Assembly: GCF_035083965.1 (NCBI RefSeq)
Contig: NC_089729.1
Span: 14,992,964 to 15,056,963 of the forward strand
Reading direction: 5' to 3'
DNA length: 64,000 nt
DNA from: Branchiostoma lanceolatum
Taxonomy: Eukaryota > Chordata > Leptocardii > Amphioxiformes > Branchiostomatidae
In this document: positions 21,224 to 32,379 of the stretch, piece by piece
Layout of the letters: every line of letters begins with the position of its first letter
Numbering within the stretch: the first letter of the stretch is position 1
Translations under genes and position numbers: made by a program
The notes under the pieces: generated by a model
Told to the model about the DNA's origin: nothing
Database searches by the model: none
The model's input: the letters and a program-made list of their open reading frames with translations, nothing else

Positions 21224-22005
21224 ATTAATAATAATAATAGTCTTTATTGCATATTCCTGCCCAGAAGGGCTAAATGCACAGAAGACCACACGTGGTCTGT
21301 AAGGAACATAAGGTAAAACATAAATTGATAAAATGCTACATTCTAATGCTAAAAACTAAAGAAAAAAATACAAACTGTGGGATATTGCTAAACTAAATGA
21401 TGATCACCTAGTAGTTTCTTCTCTCTTTTTGAAACATTTGGAAATATGACTACATACTTTGTCCATTATATATTCGTTCTTACATGACATCAGGTATATA
21501 AAAGTATCCTGTTTTGACATTTTTGTACATTTCTTGTCTAATTCTATTATCTTAAACAACGATTGCCGCTCATCTTTATATAAGGAACAATCAATTAAAA
21601 AGTGGCTTTCATCTTCAACATATAAATCGTCACAGAATTCGCATGTTCTATTATTTGGAGGGGTACGGTTTTGCCTGCCAGATTCTGTGTGTAGGGAGTG
21701 GTCACTGATGCGAAGTTTACACAACGCTCTGCGATGTTCGAAGTTTGCAATGTTTAAATATGCCTCTCTTTCATATATTTTTTTGAAAGTTTTGTATGTT
21801 CTTAATTTGTTGCCTTGGTTTTCTCTTCGTCCTTTAGCGTGTAATTCTGAATTAAATTTTTGGATGTAAATATCCTTTAATCTTTGTTTTAGGTCATTTG
21901 AATGCGAATGTGTGTTTGAGGGACCGTTTATGTATAGGAAGGCAAAATCATCATGACTACAAACTAGTCTCAGCTGTTTCGATTTCGCTGCTGATTATTG
22001 TCTTT
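21224..22005 (-). mobile_element. LINE 3' fragment with C-terminal zinc-knuckle-like domain
   Basis: On the minus strand a frame runs from about 21980 to 21404 encoding ...LRLVCSHDDFAFLYINGPSN, ...KGRRENQGNKLRTYKTFKK, then KLRISDHSLHTESGRQNR and CEFCDDLYVEDESHFLIDC, the C-terminal region that follows the reverse transcriptase in many non-LTR elements (CxxC...H...C). It ends RREETTR-stop and is followed by an AATAAAGACTATTATTATTA tail. The 5' part (RT and endonuclease) is missing, and stops appear upstream of about 22005. The tail matches 28300-28376. Confidence 0.85.
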
Positions 22006-22284
22006 GTCAATGCCGTCTGGACCTCGGTGATCTTTTCAATTGTAATTCTGTCATTTTTTTTCTAAATTGATTTTGGATACCTCTTCTAGAATCATAGAAT
22101 TGATAGTCATTATAATAGATTTATAACAATCATTAAAATCAAGATTTCAGGTCTTCGCGATATTCTAGATTTCAACAAACAAACAAACAAACGACTTTAC
22201 ATTACTATCTATGAATGTCGATACAACCAACCTTAACCTAAACACCGAAAATGGTACGTCCCGACGCCGAAACTGACATCTTTT

Positions 22285-22400
22285 GTCTTCTTAGTTTCAG
22301 TAGGCGCAGGTAACTCTGAGCCATAACGGGTTTCGAACGTTATCAGCGGAATACCCAGGAAAACGAATGCCTCATCTTGCAGGTCTGTTTGGAGACCGCG
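22285..22400 (+). pseudogene. decayed relic of a third TRIM RING exon
   Basis: Words occur in the same order and near-identical spacing as in TRIM copy 1: TTTTGTC-TTCT-TAGTTTC then TGCAGGTCTGTTTGGAGACC, corresponding to 16614-16630 and 16704-16725. The distance between the two anchors is about 95 bases in both. The relic has no ATG-led frame and is followed by unrelated DNA. It lies 0.55 kb upstream of copy 2. Confidence 0.6.
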
Positions 22401-22948
22401 TCAGAAGATGGTGTTTACAATCACGTCGAATAAACCATTACTTATACAACATAACGTTATGTTATATAAACATAAAACTTGACCCTAGAACGGTAAGAAC
22501 CTAATGCAAAATTCCTCTTTGTCAAAAGTGCTAGTGACAATCAGGAGACTTAGATATGATGTAGCGCCATTTTCATGCTGGGGTGAGGTCTGTTATTATC
22601 AACGCCAATGGGTCTCAAATGGTATGTAGAACAGCCAACACAACAAGGTAATGCTTTCTCTTGTGTAGCACCTATCCAATACATTGAGTCTCTCAAAAAA
22701 TACAGTAATAATGGGTGTCTTTATTATGAGATCAGCTTAATTTTCTTAAATTCTGTTGAAAGATTTTTAGCAGAGCTCAGATCGTGTATGTGTTCTTCGC
22801 ATTTGGATGGAAAGCCCAACTGTATGACCTCCCTCCTGGTCCCAAAACTAAGATTGGAACGCCATACGATGACGTACCCAGGTAATGTCAACAAAATTCT
22901 TAGCCTTTGCACTGCAATTGTACTGCATGCAAACACCACTGGGTAAAT

Positions 22949-24916
22949 ATGGCGTCCAACGCATTCAGCGAAATTACCGAGGAATTTCTTGTGTGTCAGA
23001 TCTGTTTCGAGGGCTTCAAGCAGCCTAAGGTGCTGCCGTGTCTTCACACCTTCTGCCAGCCGTGTTTGGAGAGGCTCCTGACCAGAGTGAGAAAACTCTC
23101 CTGTCCGACGTGCCGACAGGACGTGCCCCTCCCACAAAATGGCGTCAAAGGGCTGAAGTCCAACTTCCTCGTTGGCAAATTACACGACATTCTACAACAA
23201 CAGCCGAAAGAAAAGGGGAAAACATCAGAGACACACGAGAATGGAGTCCCCTGTACGGCCTGTGAGAGAGGCAGCCCTGCCGAGTTCTACTGTATGGAGT
23301 GTACCGACTACCTGTGTCAGATGTGTAACGAAACGCACCGTCGGCTCAAAGTAACTAGGTCCCACAAAGTTGTAACAATCAACGACCTGGAATCAGGCCG
23401 ATTTGTCACCGAGCTCCGGGCAAGGGAGACCTCCAAATGTGAGGATCACAACGAACTGAACAAGTTCTACTGTGACACCTGTTACCAGGTCATCTGTCTG
23501 CACTGTGTGGTAACGGCGCACAAAGATCACCAGTATGTGGAGATAGAGAAGGCGGCCGAGAGGGAGAGAGCAAAGATCAAGGCCAAACTGTCGACAGTCA
23601 AGACCACAGCGGACCTGCATGAGAAGTGGATAGAAGAGTTGCAGACGGTAAAGGACGATTGGCCTTTACAGGTACAGCGTACAGAAGAACAGATAGAAAA
23701 ACAGGCAAAGGCTATCATACAGGCCGTTCAGAATGTGAAACGTGAGAAAATCAGTCAGCTTCGCGCCATGAATGCTGCTCGGGAGAAACAGATGGAAGCC
23801 GCCATGGAGGCAGCTGAGATGGACCTGGCCTCAGCCAAGAGCTGTGTCCAGTTCACGGACAACGTGTTGGAGTACGGAAGTCCAGCGGAGGTCATGTCGG
23901 TGGCCGGAGAACTGACCGCACAGATGGAACAAACCGCAGAGAACAAGATTGCCGAGAGGGCTCAACTGACCAAAGGTTCCATGAACTTGACCTTTGACCC
24001 TTTGGAGCAGGATATTGCAAAACTAATCGGAAAGATAAAACAAACTACAGTGTCATTGGAAAATATACAGTCATCAGCTCGGCCAACTGTTGCGATCGGT
24101 ACTTGTAGCGGATCTCCTAAACTGCTGAAAACCGTTGGAGAGTTCGGACGCGGAGATGGACAGTTTTACCACCCTACATCACTTGCTGTCACCGCTGATG
24201 GAGACATCGTAGTGACCGATCATTACAACAGCCGTCTGCAATTTCTTGATAAAGATGGAACCTTCAAGAAGAAGGTCAATTTGAAGTTCAACCCAGAGTG
24301 TGTGGCGGTACTGCCAAACGGTGAGCTGTTGGTGACAGGAGACGGACATAGGATTCACGTACTGGACATACAAGGGAGGGAGTCACGTGTCATCCGAGTG
24401 ACGGGTGCTGTAGAGAAAGGCTTATCTACACTAGGCATCGCTGTTGACGATTTAGGACGTTTTATCGTCACTTTCGAGTACCAAGTGTTTGTACTCAGTC
24501 CCAGTGGTGACGTAATTCTGAAGTTCGGGGACAAAGGTCAAGGTCAGCAGCAGATGGGTTCATTCCTCCGTGTGGCCGTCAACAGCAGCAACCAAATCAT
24601 CATCAGTGACTTTCACAAGCACAACCTGAAGATATGTGACCCCGCCGGTCGTCATCTCTTCACGTGCGGGTCACTTGGCTCGGGACCTGGTCAGCTTATA
24701 TACCCCTACTGTGTCATCACGGACAGCGAGGACAACATCGTCGTGGCTGACTTTGTCAACCAACGTGTTTCCCTGTTCAGTCGGGACTGCACGTTTATCA
24801 GGCACGTTCTGACACGGGAGGAACACGGACTGAACTATCCAATGGGGCTAACGCTGACTCACGACGGACATATGGCTGTTTGTGACATTCACTCAATCAA
24901 GATATTAAAGATGTGA
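22949..24916 (+). CDS. TRIM-NHL protein, copy 2 (tandem paralogue)
   Basis: A single 655-aa frame from ATG 22949 (AAATATGG context), colinear with copy 1 from the first codon. The RING C3HC4 is intact (C16, C19, C31, H33, C36, C39, C52, C55); the segment before the last pair is two residues shorter than in copy 1. Both B-boxes, the coiled coil and the NHL propeller (about 390-655) are intact, with blades such as GRGDGQF and GSGPGQL. Differences from copy 1 cluster in the RING loop, the linker before the propeller and the surface loops of the blades. The frame is open upstream to 22907 with unrelated residues. Family role as for copy 1: a ubiquitin-ligase-type TRIM with an NHL ligand-binding propeller. 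AATAAA occurs at 25041 and 25098. Confidence 0.93.
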   Translation: MASNAFSEITEEFLVCQICFEGFKQPKVLPCLHTFCQPCLERLLTRVRKLSCPTCRQDVPLPQNGVKGLKSNFLVGKLHDILQQQPKEKGKTSETHENGVPCTACERGSPAEFYCMECTDYLCQMCNETHRRLKVTRSHKVVTINDLESGRFVTELRARETSKCEDHNELNKFYCDTCYQVICLHCVVTAHKDHQYVEIEKAAERERAKIKAKLSTVKTTADLHEKWIEELQTVKDDWPLQVQRTEEQIEKQAKAIIQAVQNVKREKISQLRAMNAAREKQMEAAMEAAEMDLASAKSCVQFTDNVLEYGSPAEVMSVAGELTAQMEQTAENKIAERAQLTKGSMNLTFDPLEQDIAKLIGKIKQTTVSLENIQSSARPTVAIGTCSGSPKLLKTVGEFGRGDGQFYHPTSLAVTADGDIVVTDHYNSRLQFLDKDGTFKKKVNLKFNPECVAVLPNGELLVTGDGHRIHVLDIQGRESRVIRVTGAVEKGLSTLGIAVDDLGRFIVTFEYQVFVLSPSGDVILKFGDKGQGQQQMGSFLRVAVNSSNQIIISDFHKHNLKICDPAGRHLFTCGSLGSGPGQLIYPYCVITDSEDNIVVADFVNQRVSLFSRDCTFIRHVLTREEHGLNYPMGLTLTHDGHMAVCDIHSIKILKM

Positions 24917-25610
24917 ACTAAAAATCAAATCGTAACTTTTAGTCTAGTCTGGATAATAACTAAAAAGATCGTGGGCTAATGTCTGATTATAATATGACAT
25001 CGATAGGACTGTCAATGTTGCAAAAAACATTTAAAAATCTAATAAAAAGCTACTTTCATAAACCATCATATTACATTTACAAATCATGTGGAACTAAAAT
25101 AAACTAACACATAGAAAAAATATAATTGCAAGTTTACCACCAAAACTTATATATACCTCCCAAATCAATAACAAGTAGATATCAACTTCTTTATGAATCA
25201 TTTCATTATAGGCGTTAGTAACTATTATGATGTTCTATTCAAACTAAGTTTGAGAATTAACAAAGCATTTTGTGAACTAAGAAAGTAGTTAATCAGCAAA
25301 ATAAACACTACGATAATAGTGAATATTGTTTGGAGACCTATCAATCGATACGCCGAATAACAATCCTGTCAAATTAAGACAATCTCGTCAAATCAAGACC
25401 TTGTTAAAACAAAATGTTACAATTCACATCATATACTAGTACATGTAGTAACATTTATTGGTTAAATGTCGCTTTATCACTGTTGACTCAACTGTGATGT
25501 ATTTTTAAAACACCTGACACATATTTGTAATCACCGATGGCGTCATTCATAGTAAACAAATGCAATTATTCTAACACATCAATACCAAAACACGTCTCTA
25601 ACAAAAACAA
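24917..25610 (+). repeat. 3' flank of TRIM copy 2, duplicate of 18645-20055 without the LINE fragment
   Basis: Matches copy 1 flank in long blocks to about 25610. The site equivalent to the LINE insertion lies near 25375-25420 (CCTGTCAA ... CTTGTTAAAACAAAATG) and has only a short local repeat. Confidence 0.85.
25098..25103 (+). promoter_or_regulatory. polyadenylation signal, TRIM copy 2
   Basis: AATAAA at the position equivalent to 18830 after copy 1. Confidence 0.45.
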
Positions 25611-26495
25611 ACAAAAAGAGTGAATACAGTTTATGCAAACATGCACGTATTCATCAAACAAAATAAAGGATCGCATTGTGTTTAAGCTAGAATATTTGTC
25701 AAACTTGTCAAAGAACAATATTTTAGAGGTCAACAGTTCATGCAATCGTTACATTCTGTGCACCTTTAACCCACTTTTGACGTCACGGGTCCATGTCAGA
25801 AGTACTTGAATCAATATGCCGAAGAATCATTTTTTAAAAAGTGCCAATTTTTTTAATGCAGTGAGTGGACACAATCTTGTATTAGAGAGAACAAACACCT
25901 AAAGCTCGATTATCTTGTCTTCCGACGTTAATTTCTTTGTGGTCAGTTAATCTGCGATTAATCATGCAACACTTTTATAAGCCTCTTGGTATGAATTTGT
26001 TTATGTTATCTTTCCAACATTACAAATTCTGACAATTTCGTTTGTAAACTGTTGAATATATTCTAATCATTTTGTGTCTTCGTTATTTTTGTACGTAAGC
26101 CTCACAGTAGGACTGTTGTGGAATCACCGGGTGTGAATCGTGTTCATCACCACGTACGGGAGAAGTAATTTAAACAGTCTGCGGATGTTTGTGTTCTGTA
26201 AACAGCCTTGTTTGACACGTTAAAGGAATGTTTCACCACAGTCTCCGGTTCACTGGATGTTGAAGGCTGCTACATTCTATTTGCGTCACTGAAACCACGA
26301 CAAAAGACATCCAGGTACGATAGTATTATAGTTCTACAAAATTATAACATTTGGTATGTTTGCCCCTGCCATTATTTTAGATTAGCTTGATATTGTGTTT
26401 ATATCACTCTAATGATAGGTCAACCTAGCAGCTGGTTTGATTCTATGCTTCTTACTAAAACTTACTTCACATACGTTTTTTGGCTATGGTGGCTC
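25611..26495. other. spacer between TRIM copy 2 and the DNase region
   Basis: AT-rich; no gene or repeat recognised. It may hold the promoter or a 5' non-coding exon of the DNase gene, but no splice donor could be chosen. Confidence 0.35.
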
Positions 26496-26580
26496 GGTTG
26501 TGCCCCAGTAGTTGGGACGGACGAAATCACAATTGGCGTTGAAATCTCCCAAGATCAGGATAATTTGGGGGTTATCGATT
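26496..26580 (-). pseudogene. inverted relic of a DNase I-type exon
   Basis: Read on the minus strand, it encodes ILILGDFNANCDFVRPNYWG followed after a few codons by TAG. It matches the exon at 29367 of the neighbouring gene (DVMILGDFNADCDFVRPIHW). The second Asp of the GDFNAD block is Asn, the acceptor AG is replaced by AA, and the match fades after about 85 bases. It lies in opposite orientation 0.28 kb upstream of the functional start codon. A broken exon copy, not a gene. Confidence 0.85.
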
Positions 26581-26856
26581 GACCGACATGGCGGACAATG
26601 TATATTTTTTTTATAGAATTTTTACATTAAAAGAAGAGACGGTGCAATATTAGTTTATATTATCGTTTTGAAATGCTGACTCGTAGACACTAGCATGATA
26701 AGTATCAAATGCAGGTTTTAAAATATAACTTTTGTTATTAAACATTATGCAAGAATGATGATGTGTATCGTTGTCTGTTTGATGTTATTTAACGGTAGAA
26801 ATGTTGACAACGATTTCAGAATGAACAGCTATAGTTTTTCTTCTTTCAGCCTCGCC

Positions 26857-27203
26857 ATGATACTATCTGTTGCCTTTCTGGCCCTGTCCGTGAGCTTTTG
26901 CGCTATAACTAGTGTTGAGGCTTTGAAGATTGGGGCCTTTAACATACAGATTTTTGGAACTAACAAGATGTCGAACACGGAGGTAGCGGATATGCTTGTC
27001 AGGGTAAGCGACAATATACTGCAGGATGCTTGTAGGGGAGTGGGTTGGGGAAGGGATTCTTTTCTCCGTCGTGTAGATTGGCACTTATTAGTATATGAAG
27101 CTATTAATGAATGTGAATGTGTAGGCATGGTACTACGTCGTAAGTTATCGTCAGCCATGTTGGAAAGTGTTTTAAGATTGTGACCTTCGTCTGCCTAAAA
27201 AAT

Positions 27204-27251
<48 letters not shown>

Positions 27252-30200
27252 TATGTGTGTTTATGTGTGTGTATGTATTTGCATATGTGCGTGTGTGTGT
27301 ATGTTCGTGAGCAATTTGTGCTTAGAAAACATATTCAGAGGTCCTTAGTCTATGGATAAGTCCTCTAGATCTACTAAATTCGTTGTGCAAACACCGTCCT
27401 ACCAAACCGACCCATACTTGTTTATTTAATTGTTACGTGGTAGTTCAACCATATGTTACTTTCTCACTGTACTTATTCATCATTACTCATGACGTTTGAC
27501 CAATACTTTGGAGTTAGACCTCAATTCTTTTTTTCTTGAGCCATTTTGATACCTATCCATTGATATGGATTTTGAAACATTTTCTTTTTAATGTTTATGC
27601 AGATCTGTTTGCGTTACGACATTCTCTTGATCCAAGAGATCCGTGACAGTCAAGGCACCGCCATTTTGGATCTCCTAGACAGGGTCAACAGGTGAAATTT
27701 CTTCATGTTTATTTCTGTTTGTTCTGTATTGTTGTTGTTTTCTATGAAGATTTGAAATAATCACTTTCTGATCCCTGATTGATAATGAATAACGATTGTT
27801 GATGAGAGATGGCACGAATATTAGCCTGGATCCGGCATCCAGCCTTATTAGCTTTCGCCCGCTCCCAAAAGATATGCTTCCCTACCAGGCTAGCGTATCT
27901 GGGGAGCGGTCCAAATCTAGCAAGGCTGGACTCCAGGCTAAGAAATAGTCCATTAGCATTCATTGTTCAATTAGTTGTACTTTTTGCGAGATGTATTTTT
28001 CTAAGTATAAAAACAATGATGACATAGCACGATATCGGTTATCTTGAAGATTCGTACTGTTGTCTGGTGAGGAAAGAAAAAGAGATTTGAAATCACAATT
28101 GTTTTATGTAAACCTATGCACATGCACTCGTTTAAGAGAAGAATTGTAAAGTGATGTTCTCTTAGTATTTTTACCATGGCTACCCTGTCAATAAACATGT
28201 TCGTAGACAACACAACTATATATGACTCAAATATTTCATCTACCATGTATGTTTAAACTATGTACTGTATATTGTTTATGTCACTGACATGTTAGTTAGG
28301 TTTATGTTAGACGACCTGTATTTAGCCCTTCTGGGCACGAATGGACAATAAAGGTCTTCATCATCATCATTAAACCTTCATTGGTGTAAATGTTTAGCCT
28401 TGCTAAACTGTACAAGTTTGGTGCAAAGAGAAATGATCAATCTGTTTTCTTTTTCTCTCCTGCACTTAAACTTTTATTATTCAGAGCTAGTTCTGCTAAC
28501 TACGACATGGTAATAAGTGACCGACTGGGCAGGACAACAAACAAGGAGCAATACGCCTTCTTCTACAGGTTAGACGTGTTTTCATTATCCTAAACACACT
28601 GATGGTTTACATAGTCTATAATGGGACGATCTAAAATGGTGCCCCCTCCCATTGGGGCTGTTTCCTTCCTACCTTTTTGTACATGAACCTGTAAAAGCGA
28701 CACCTAGCGAATTATGTTAGCCCTGCTAATGTGATCGAGTGATAAGCGACACCTATCGTTTCCTGTTAGTACTACTATATGCTGTCAATGTCAGGTGTTA
28801 CATTTCCCGCCCTACAGGACGGACGTCGGCTTGACTTTGACCAACTCGTATCACTATGACGACGGAGACGAGTCAATGGGCAATGACACATTCCAGCGGG
28901 AACCGTTTATCGTCCGATTCTTCTCAGATCGAACCGGTGAGGGGGGGTAAAATCCCTGGCAAGATGATTAGATCAAACTGTCGATCTATTTTTTGAGAAA
29001 ATTAATATGTTTCATTGTACTATGCTAGCTTTACAAATGTATTTTGTTTACGTCATATTCTAGTTGTCGAAGACTTTGTCTTGGTGGCCATCCATACTGA
29101 CCCCCACGAAGCAGTCGCAGAGTTGCAGGCTTTAGACACTGTCCGAGAGAGCATCGTCTCCAAGTGGCGTGTCACGGTTAGTACGCTTAACAGAAATTTG
29201 CAACGTTTGCTTTGTGTCTTCCTTTTCTCTCTTGTTTCGCAGCGCATGTAATGCCTGAATACACCGCCTGATGGCGTGACTTACCAGTCCCGCATGACAC
29301 CAATGCTGGTAGAGCCAGAACAGGTATCTTTGATATTAATCTACGACCGGTCGCCTTTTTCTCCAGGATGTTATGATCTTGGGAGATTTCAACGCTGATT
29401 GCGATTTCGTCCGCCCCATCCACTGGGACAGCATCGGCCTCTGGACCAGGTATCGGACCTATGATTGGCTGATAGGTGATGACGTCGACACGACTATAAC
29501 TTCGACCGACTGTGCCTACGACAGGTACGTATCATTTCATGTTTAGACACTCATCAGCACACTATGAATAAGATTTTGTCATTCCAATAAGGTGAGTTAC
29601 TGTTCTATCCAAAAGACGCCACATGCGGTTCTTATGGTCATACAATATATGTTTATAATGGTGCATACTGCTCTCTCAGCATTTATACTAAAGAGTTTAG
29701 CATTTAAACACATGTAACTGCTGTAGTGCTTGTACTTTTGTGTTGCCCGGGGGCTATAGAAACGGAGATGGGCTCCGCTAATGTTGACAGAGCTAGTTAG
29801 TATGACCGGCTAATGATCTGAAATAATATCGTTACATCAGCGTAGTTCTACATGATCTTTTTTTTACAGGATTGTAGTGTCTGGACCGACTTTGAGGGGC
29901 GGTGTTGTCCTGAACAGTGCAGGTGTCTACAATTTTGCCAAGGACTTAGGCCTGCTTTGTACTTGCGAGGTAAACAAAACATGCTTATGGCGTAATGTCT
30001 GTCTATGTAGAAGTAAACTAAAAGGTTCTGCACAGAATATCTCTAGTGGTTTGGGACGACCTATTATTCGTAGCTACCTCCATAATAGTAGCATTTTTTG
30101 ATGGGAAAAATCAGTTTTTCGCCATTTTGATTTGTAGCGAAAAGCGCCCCTTGTGACAATATCCGTGCATTGCAACCACCATTCAATGCATGCCAATTCT

Positions 30201-30941
30201 GCAATCTACAAGTGAGAAGAGCGCCCCTCGTGACAATATCTATGCATTGCAACCACCAATCCATGCATGTCAATTCTACAATCAACAACTGTTACAATTG
30301 GAAGTATCATCTCACAATCTCGTACTGTATTTCAGGCATTAGCTGTCAGCGACCATTACCCAGTGGAAGTGGACCTGATTGAACCCGGTAAGTGGTCATT
30401 TTGTATTCCATCAGTAACTTCATGGAACCATAGCCTCGTTTCCATGAACTCTCGCGAGAACTTGACGACACGAGAGCCACAGTGACTGAGATCTAAGAAT
30501 ATAGTCTATTTCAACAGCTTTGTTTTTGCTGTCTCTAACGAAAGATCTATATACCATAAGTTACGTGCTAGTTGCATTTACAGAAGTTTGTGGAAACAAG
30601 TGTATATATGTTTGTCGCAGAAGAGACGCTCAACAAACAACTAGTTAGTTTTTAAACACCAATGTTCTAACAGTCTGCATGTACCATGCAATACAGGTGC
30701 ACCTGCTAGCGCTGTTACACCTGCAGCTGATCCACGTCCGGACAGCTACCTGGCCGATATGAGTGTCCCTCTAGGTGAGCTCGACTTCAGCCGAGCCCTA
30801 TCGACACTTCGCTATGCTGCAGAGCAAGTCAAATACGCTAGTGGTGACAGGCGTATGTGGCTTGAAACCTATAGGGAGGCCGCTGCTCTTGTGGAGGAAG
30901 ACATCATGCTTGACGAATCACATTTGGCGTCTCACACTTAA
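26857..30941 (+). CDS. DNase I-family secreted endonuclease, nine coding exons
   Basis: Exons 26857-27003 (acceptor at 26849 implies a 5' non-coding exon), 27603-27691, 28485-28568, 28818-28936, 29064-29176, 29367-29524, 29870-29969, 30336-30387 and 30697-30941 join in phase to 368 codons; all introns are GT-AG. A signal peptide (residues 1-22) precedes LKIGAFNIQ. Counting from that Leu, catalytic and metal ligands of DNase I are present: Asn7, Glu39 and Arg41 (LIQEIRD), Glu78 (NKEQY), the His of AIHTDPHEAV, Asp and Asn of GDFNAD, Asp of CAYDRI and His of SDHYPVEV. The structural disulfide pair (NADC with DCAYD) is kept. The calcium-loop pair is lost (DDGDESMGND in place of two Cys), and the minor-groove Tyr before Lys77 is Asn. 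The last exon adds 81 residues, Ala-rich then helical and acidic, absent from DNASE1. It cleaves double-stranded DNA outside the cell, by family. AATAAA at 30975. Confidence 0.95.
27206..27300 (+). repeat. (GT)n microsatellite in DNase intron
   Basis: Pure GT from about 27206 to 27248, then interrupted by ATGT and TTTATGT words. Confidence 0.95.
27821..27941. mobile_element. foldback MITE, about 120 bp
   Basis: The ends read TTAGCCTGGA...TCCAGCCTT and, reverse complemented, TTAGCCTGGAGTCCAGCCTT. A second inner inverted pair (GCTCCCAAAAGATATGC with GCGTATCTGGGGAGC) lets most of the element fold on itself. It lies in an intron of the DNase gene. Target duplication not certain. Confidence 0.6.
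28250..28376 (+). mobile_element. 3' end of a LINE-like element
   Basis: TATTTAGCCCTTCTGGGCA, a short spacer, CAATAAAGGTCTTC and a (ATC)n tail. The first part matches the reverse complement of the LINE 3' end at 21224-21290. No coding part. It lies in a DNase intron. Confidence 0.75.
30133..30290 (+). repeat. intronic tandem duplication, unit about 83 bp
   Basis: GCGCCCCT-GTGACAATATC, GCATTGCAACCACCA and CATGCATG/CAATTCT words occur in the same order in two adjacent units inside the intron before the SDHYPVEV exon. Confidence 0.85.
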
Positions 30942-30974
30942 TCGTATCAGAATGTAACAAACCTTGCAGAGGAA

Positions 30975-30980
30975 AATAAA
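30975..30980 (+). promoter_or_regulatory. polyadenylation signal of DNase gene
   Basis: AATAAA 34 bases after the TAA stop. Confidence 0.7.
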
Positions 30981-32379
30981 CATCATGTTACGAAAGCGTT
31001 TCTGGTAATCCTGCATTGTATGGTTTTGAATATTGTCGTAAAGTTATTCTAGATTCCTGCACAGTAGCCTATCAAAACTAGTAACAAAATAACGTTAACG
31101 ACTGTTACAATACTTCTGGTGGATGAATAAAACAGAAAAACAAAAAGAAACGTACGTTAATGAAGGCTAGACATTCATATGATAAAATGCGCAAATGACA
31201 GAAACTCAAGAAACTGGGTGGACTGTGGAAGGGTCAAGCAACTGAAAGTTGACCGTTTCCTAAATGTGCTCGAGTAACTGTCATCTTGACAGGGACATAT
31301 AAGGTGTAAAGGGGCTTCCTTCGACCTTTGACCTATTTCTCACGTCACACCTGCGGCAAATCACGTGTTCAGAGTGACTTGGTTGAAAATTCGGATTAGT
31401 CCTTTTTGTTTTTAGTCGAAGAAAAGTTGAACCTTTCCATGATTTATTTCACCAACTCAGATGAACGTTCATGCTATATGCTTTAAAGGAGTGTGTAATC
31501 AAAATTATATTTATATCAACGTAAAGAAACAGTACAGTTTTAATCAACAACGAAACGCATACAATGAGAGATTACTAATTCAGAATGTTCAGTAAAAGGC
31601 GTAATTGTCAATAGACACATTTGTTAAAATCGAATAACGGCTATTGTTCAAGCACAAGTGAAAATAATTCAAATCAGGACTCACAAAAAGGATGTTATCT
31701 GAAATTTGAAAAAAAAAGACAAGTAAGTGTATAAGACTATAATTCATGTACAATGGGGACAATCAGTATTTGGGTCACACGTCTTGGGACCTATTTGTCA
31801 GTCAACGCTGAGTCTAAAACACCATAAGTTTGTAATGCCATAGCTCTTACGTCTAAAGAAGGTATACTGTTCGATTCATTCAGGGATTATACGTTTTGGG
31901 GTCATATCATATGGGACACATAGATGGCCATCCGTAATGCAAACAATTCTTTGAGGGATTTTCTGAAAGCGGCACAGGTTGAAATAAAACCCAAGAGACA
32001 GCTAGAGTTAATGGAAGAGCAATCAGTCTCAGAGTGAAATGGGAAAATGTATTTTAGTTCAGTTTGATTTTCCTCGCTTTGCATGAAAACATAAGATTTG
32101 CCGTTCATTGCAATGAGGACATGTGCTGTACACACTATATGCAATGTCAGGTTCAATGTAGAGGGTAAGTTTCCTTCTTCTTTTCGAGAATATCTGAAAT
32201 GCAAGAAGTAGTAGATTGTAGATTGTAGATGAGTGCAACATTTCTTGAGAGTACACATAGTTAGCTTTCCAATGATATATACCTTTATGGGGTTATTGTA
32301 AAGCAAATTAACTAAGAATAAGCAATATCAAACTAGTACCTCTTGTTTGAAAGCTGTCTGGGAAACCCAGCAGTGGGGG
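30981..32379. other. intergenic, no feature seen
   Basis: No coding pattern. A 134-aa minus-strand frame (31902-32306) has no recognisable domain and no supporting splice or repeat evidence. Confidence 0.4.

Noticed and set aside
29187..29423. 78-aa minus-strand frame over the DNase gene
   Set aside because: Antisense shadow of the exon starting at 29367.
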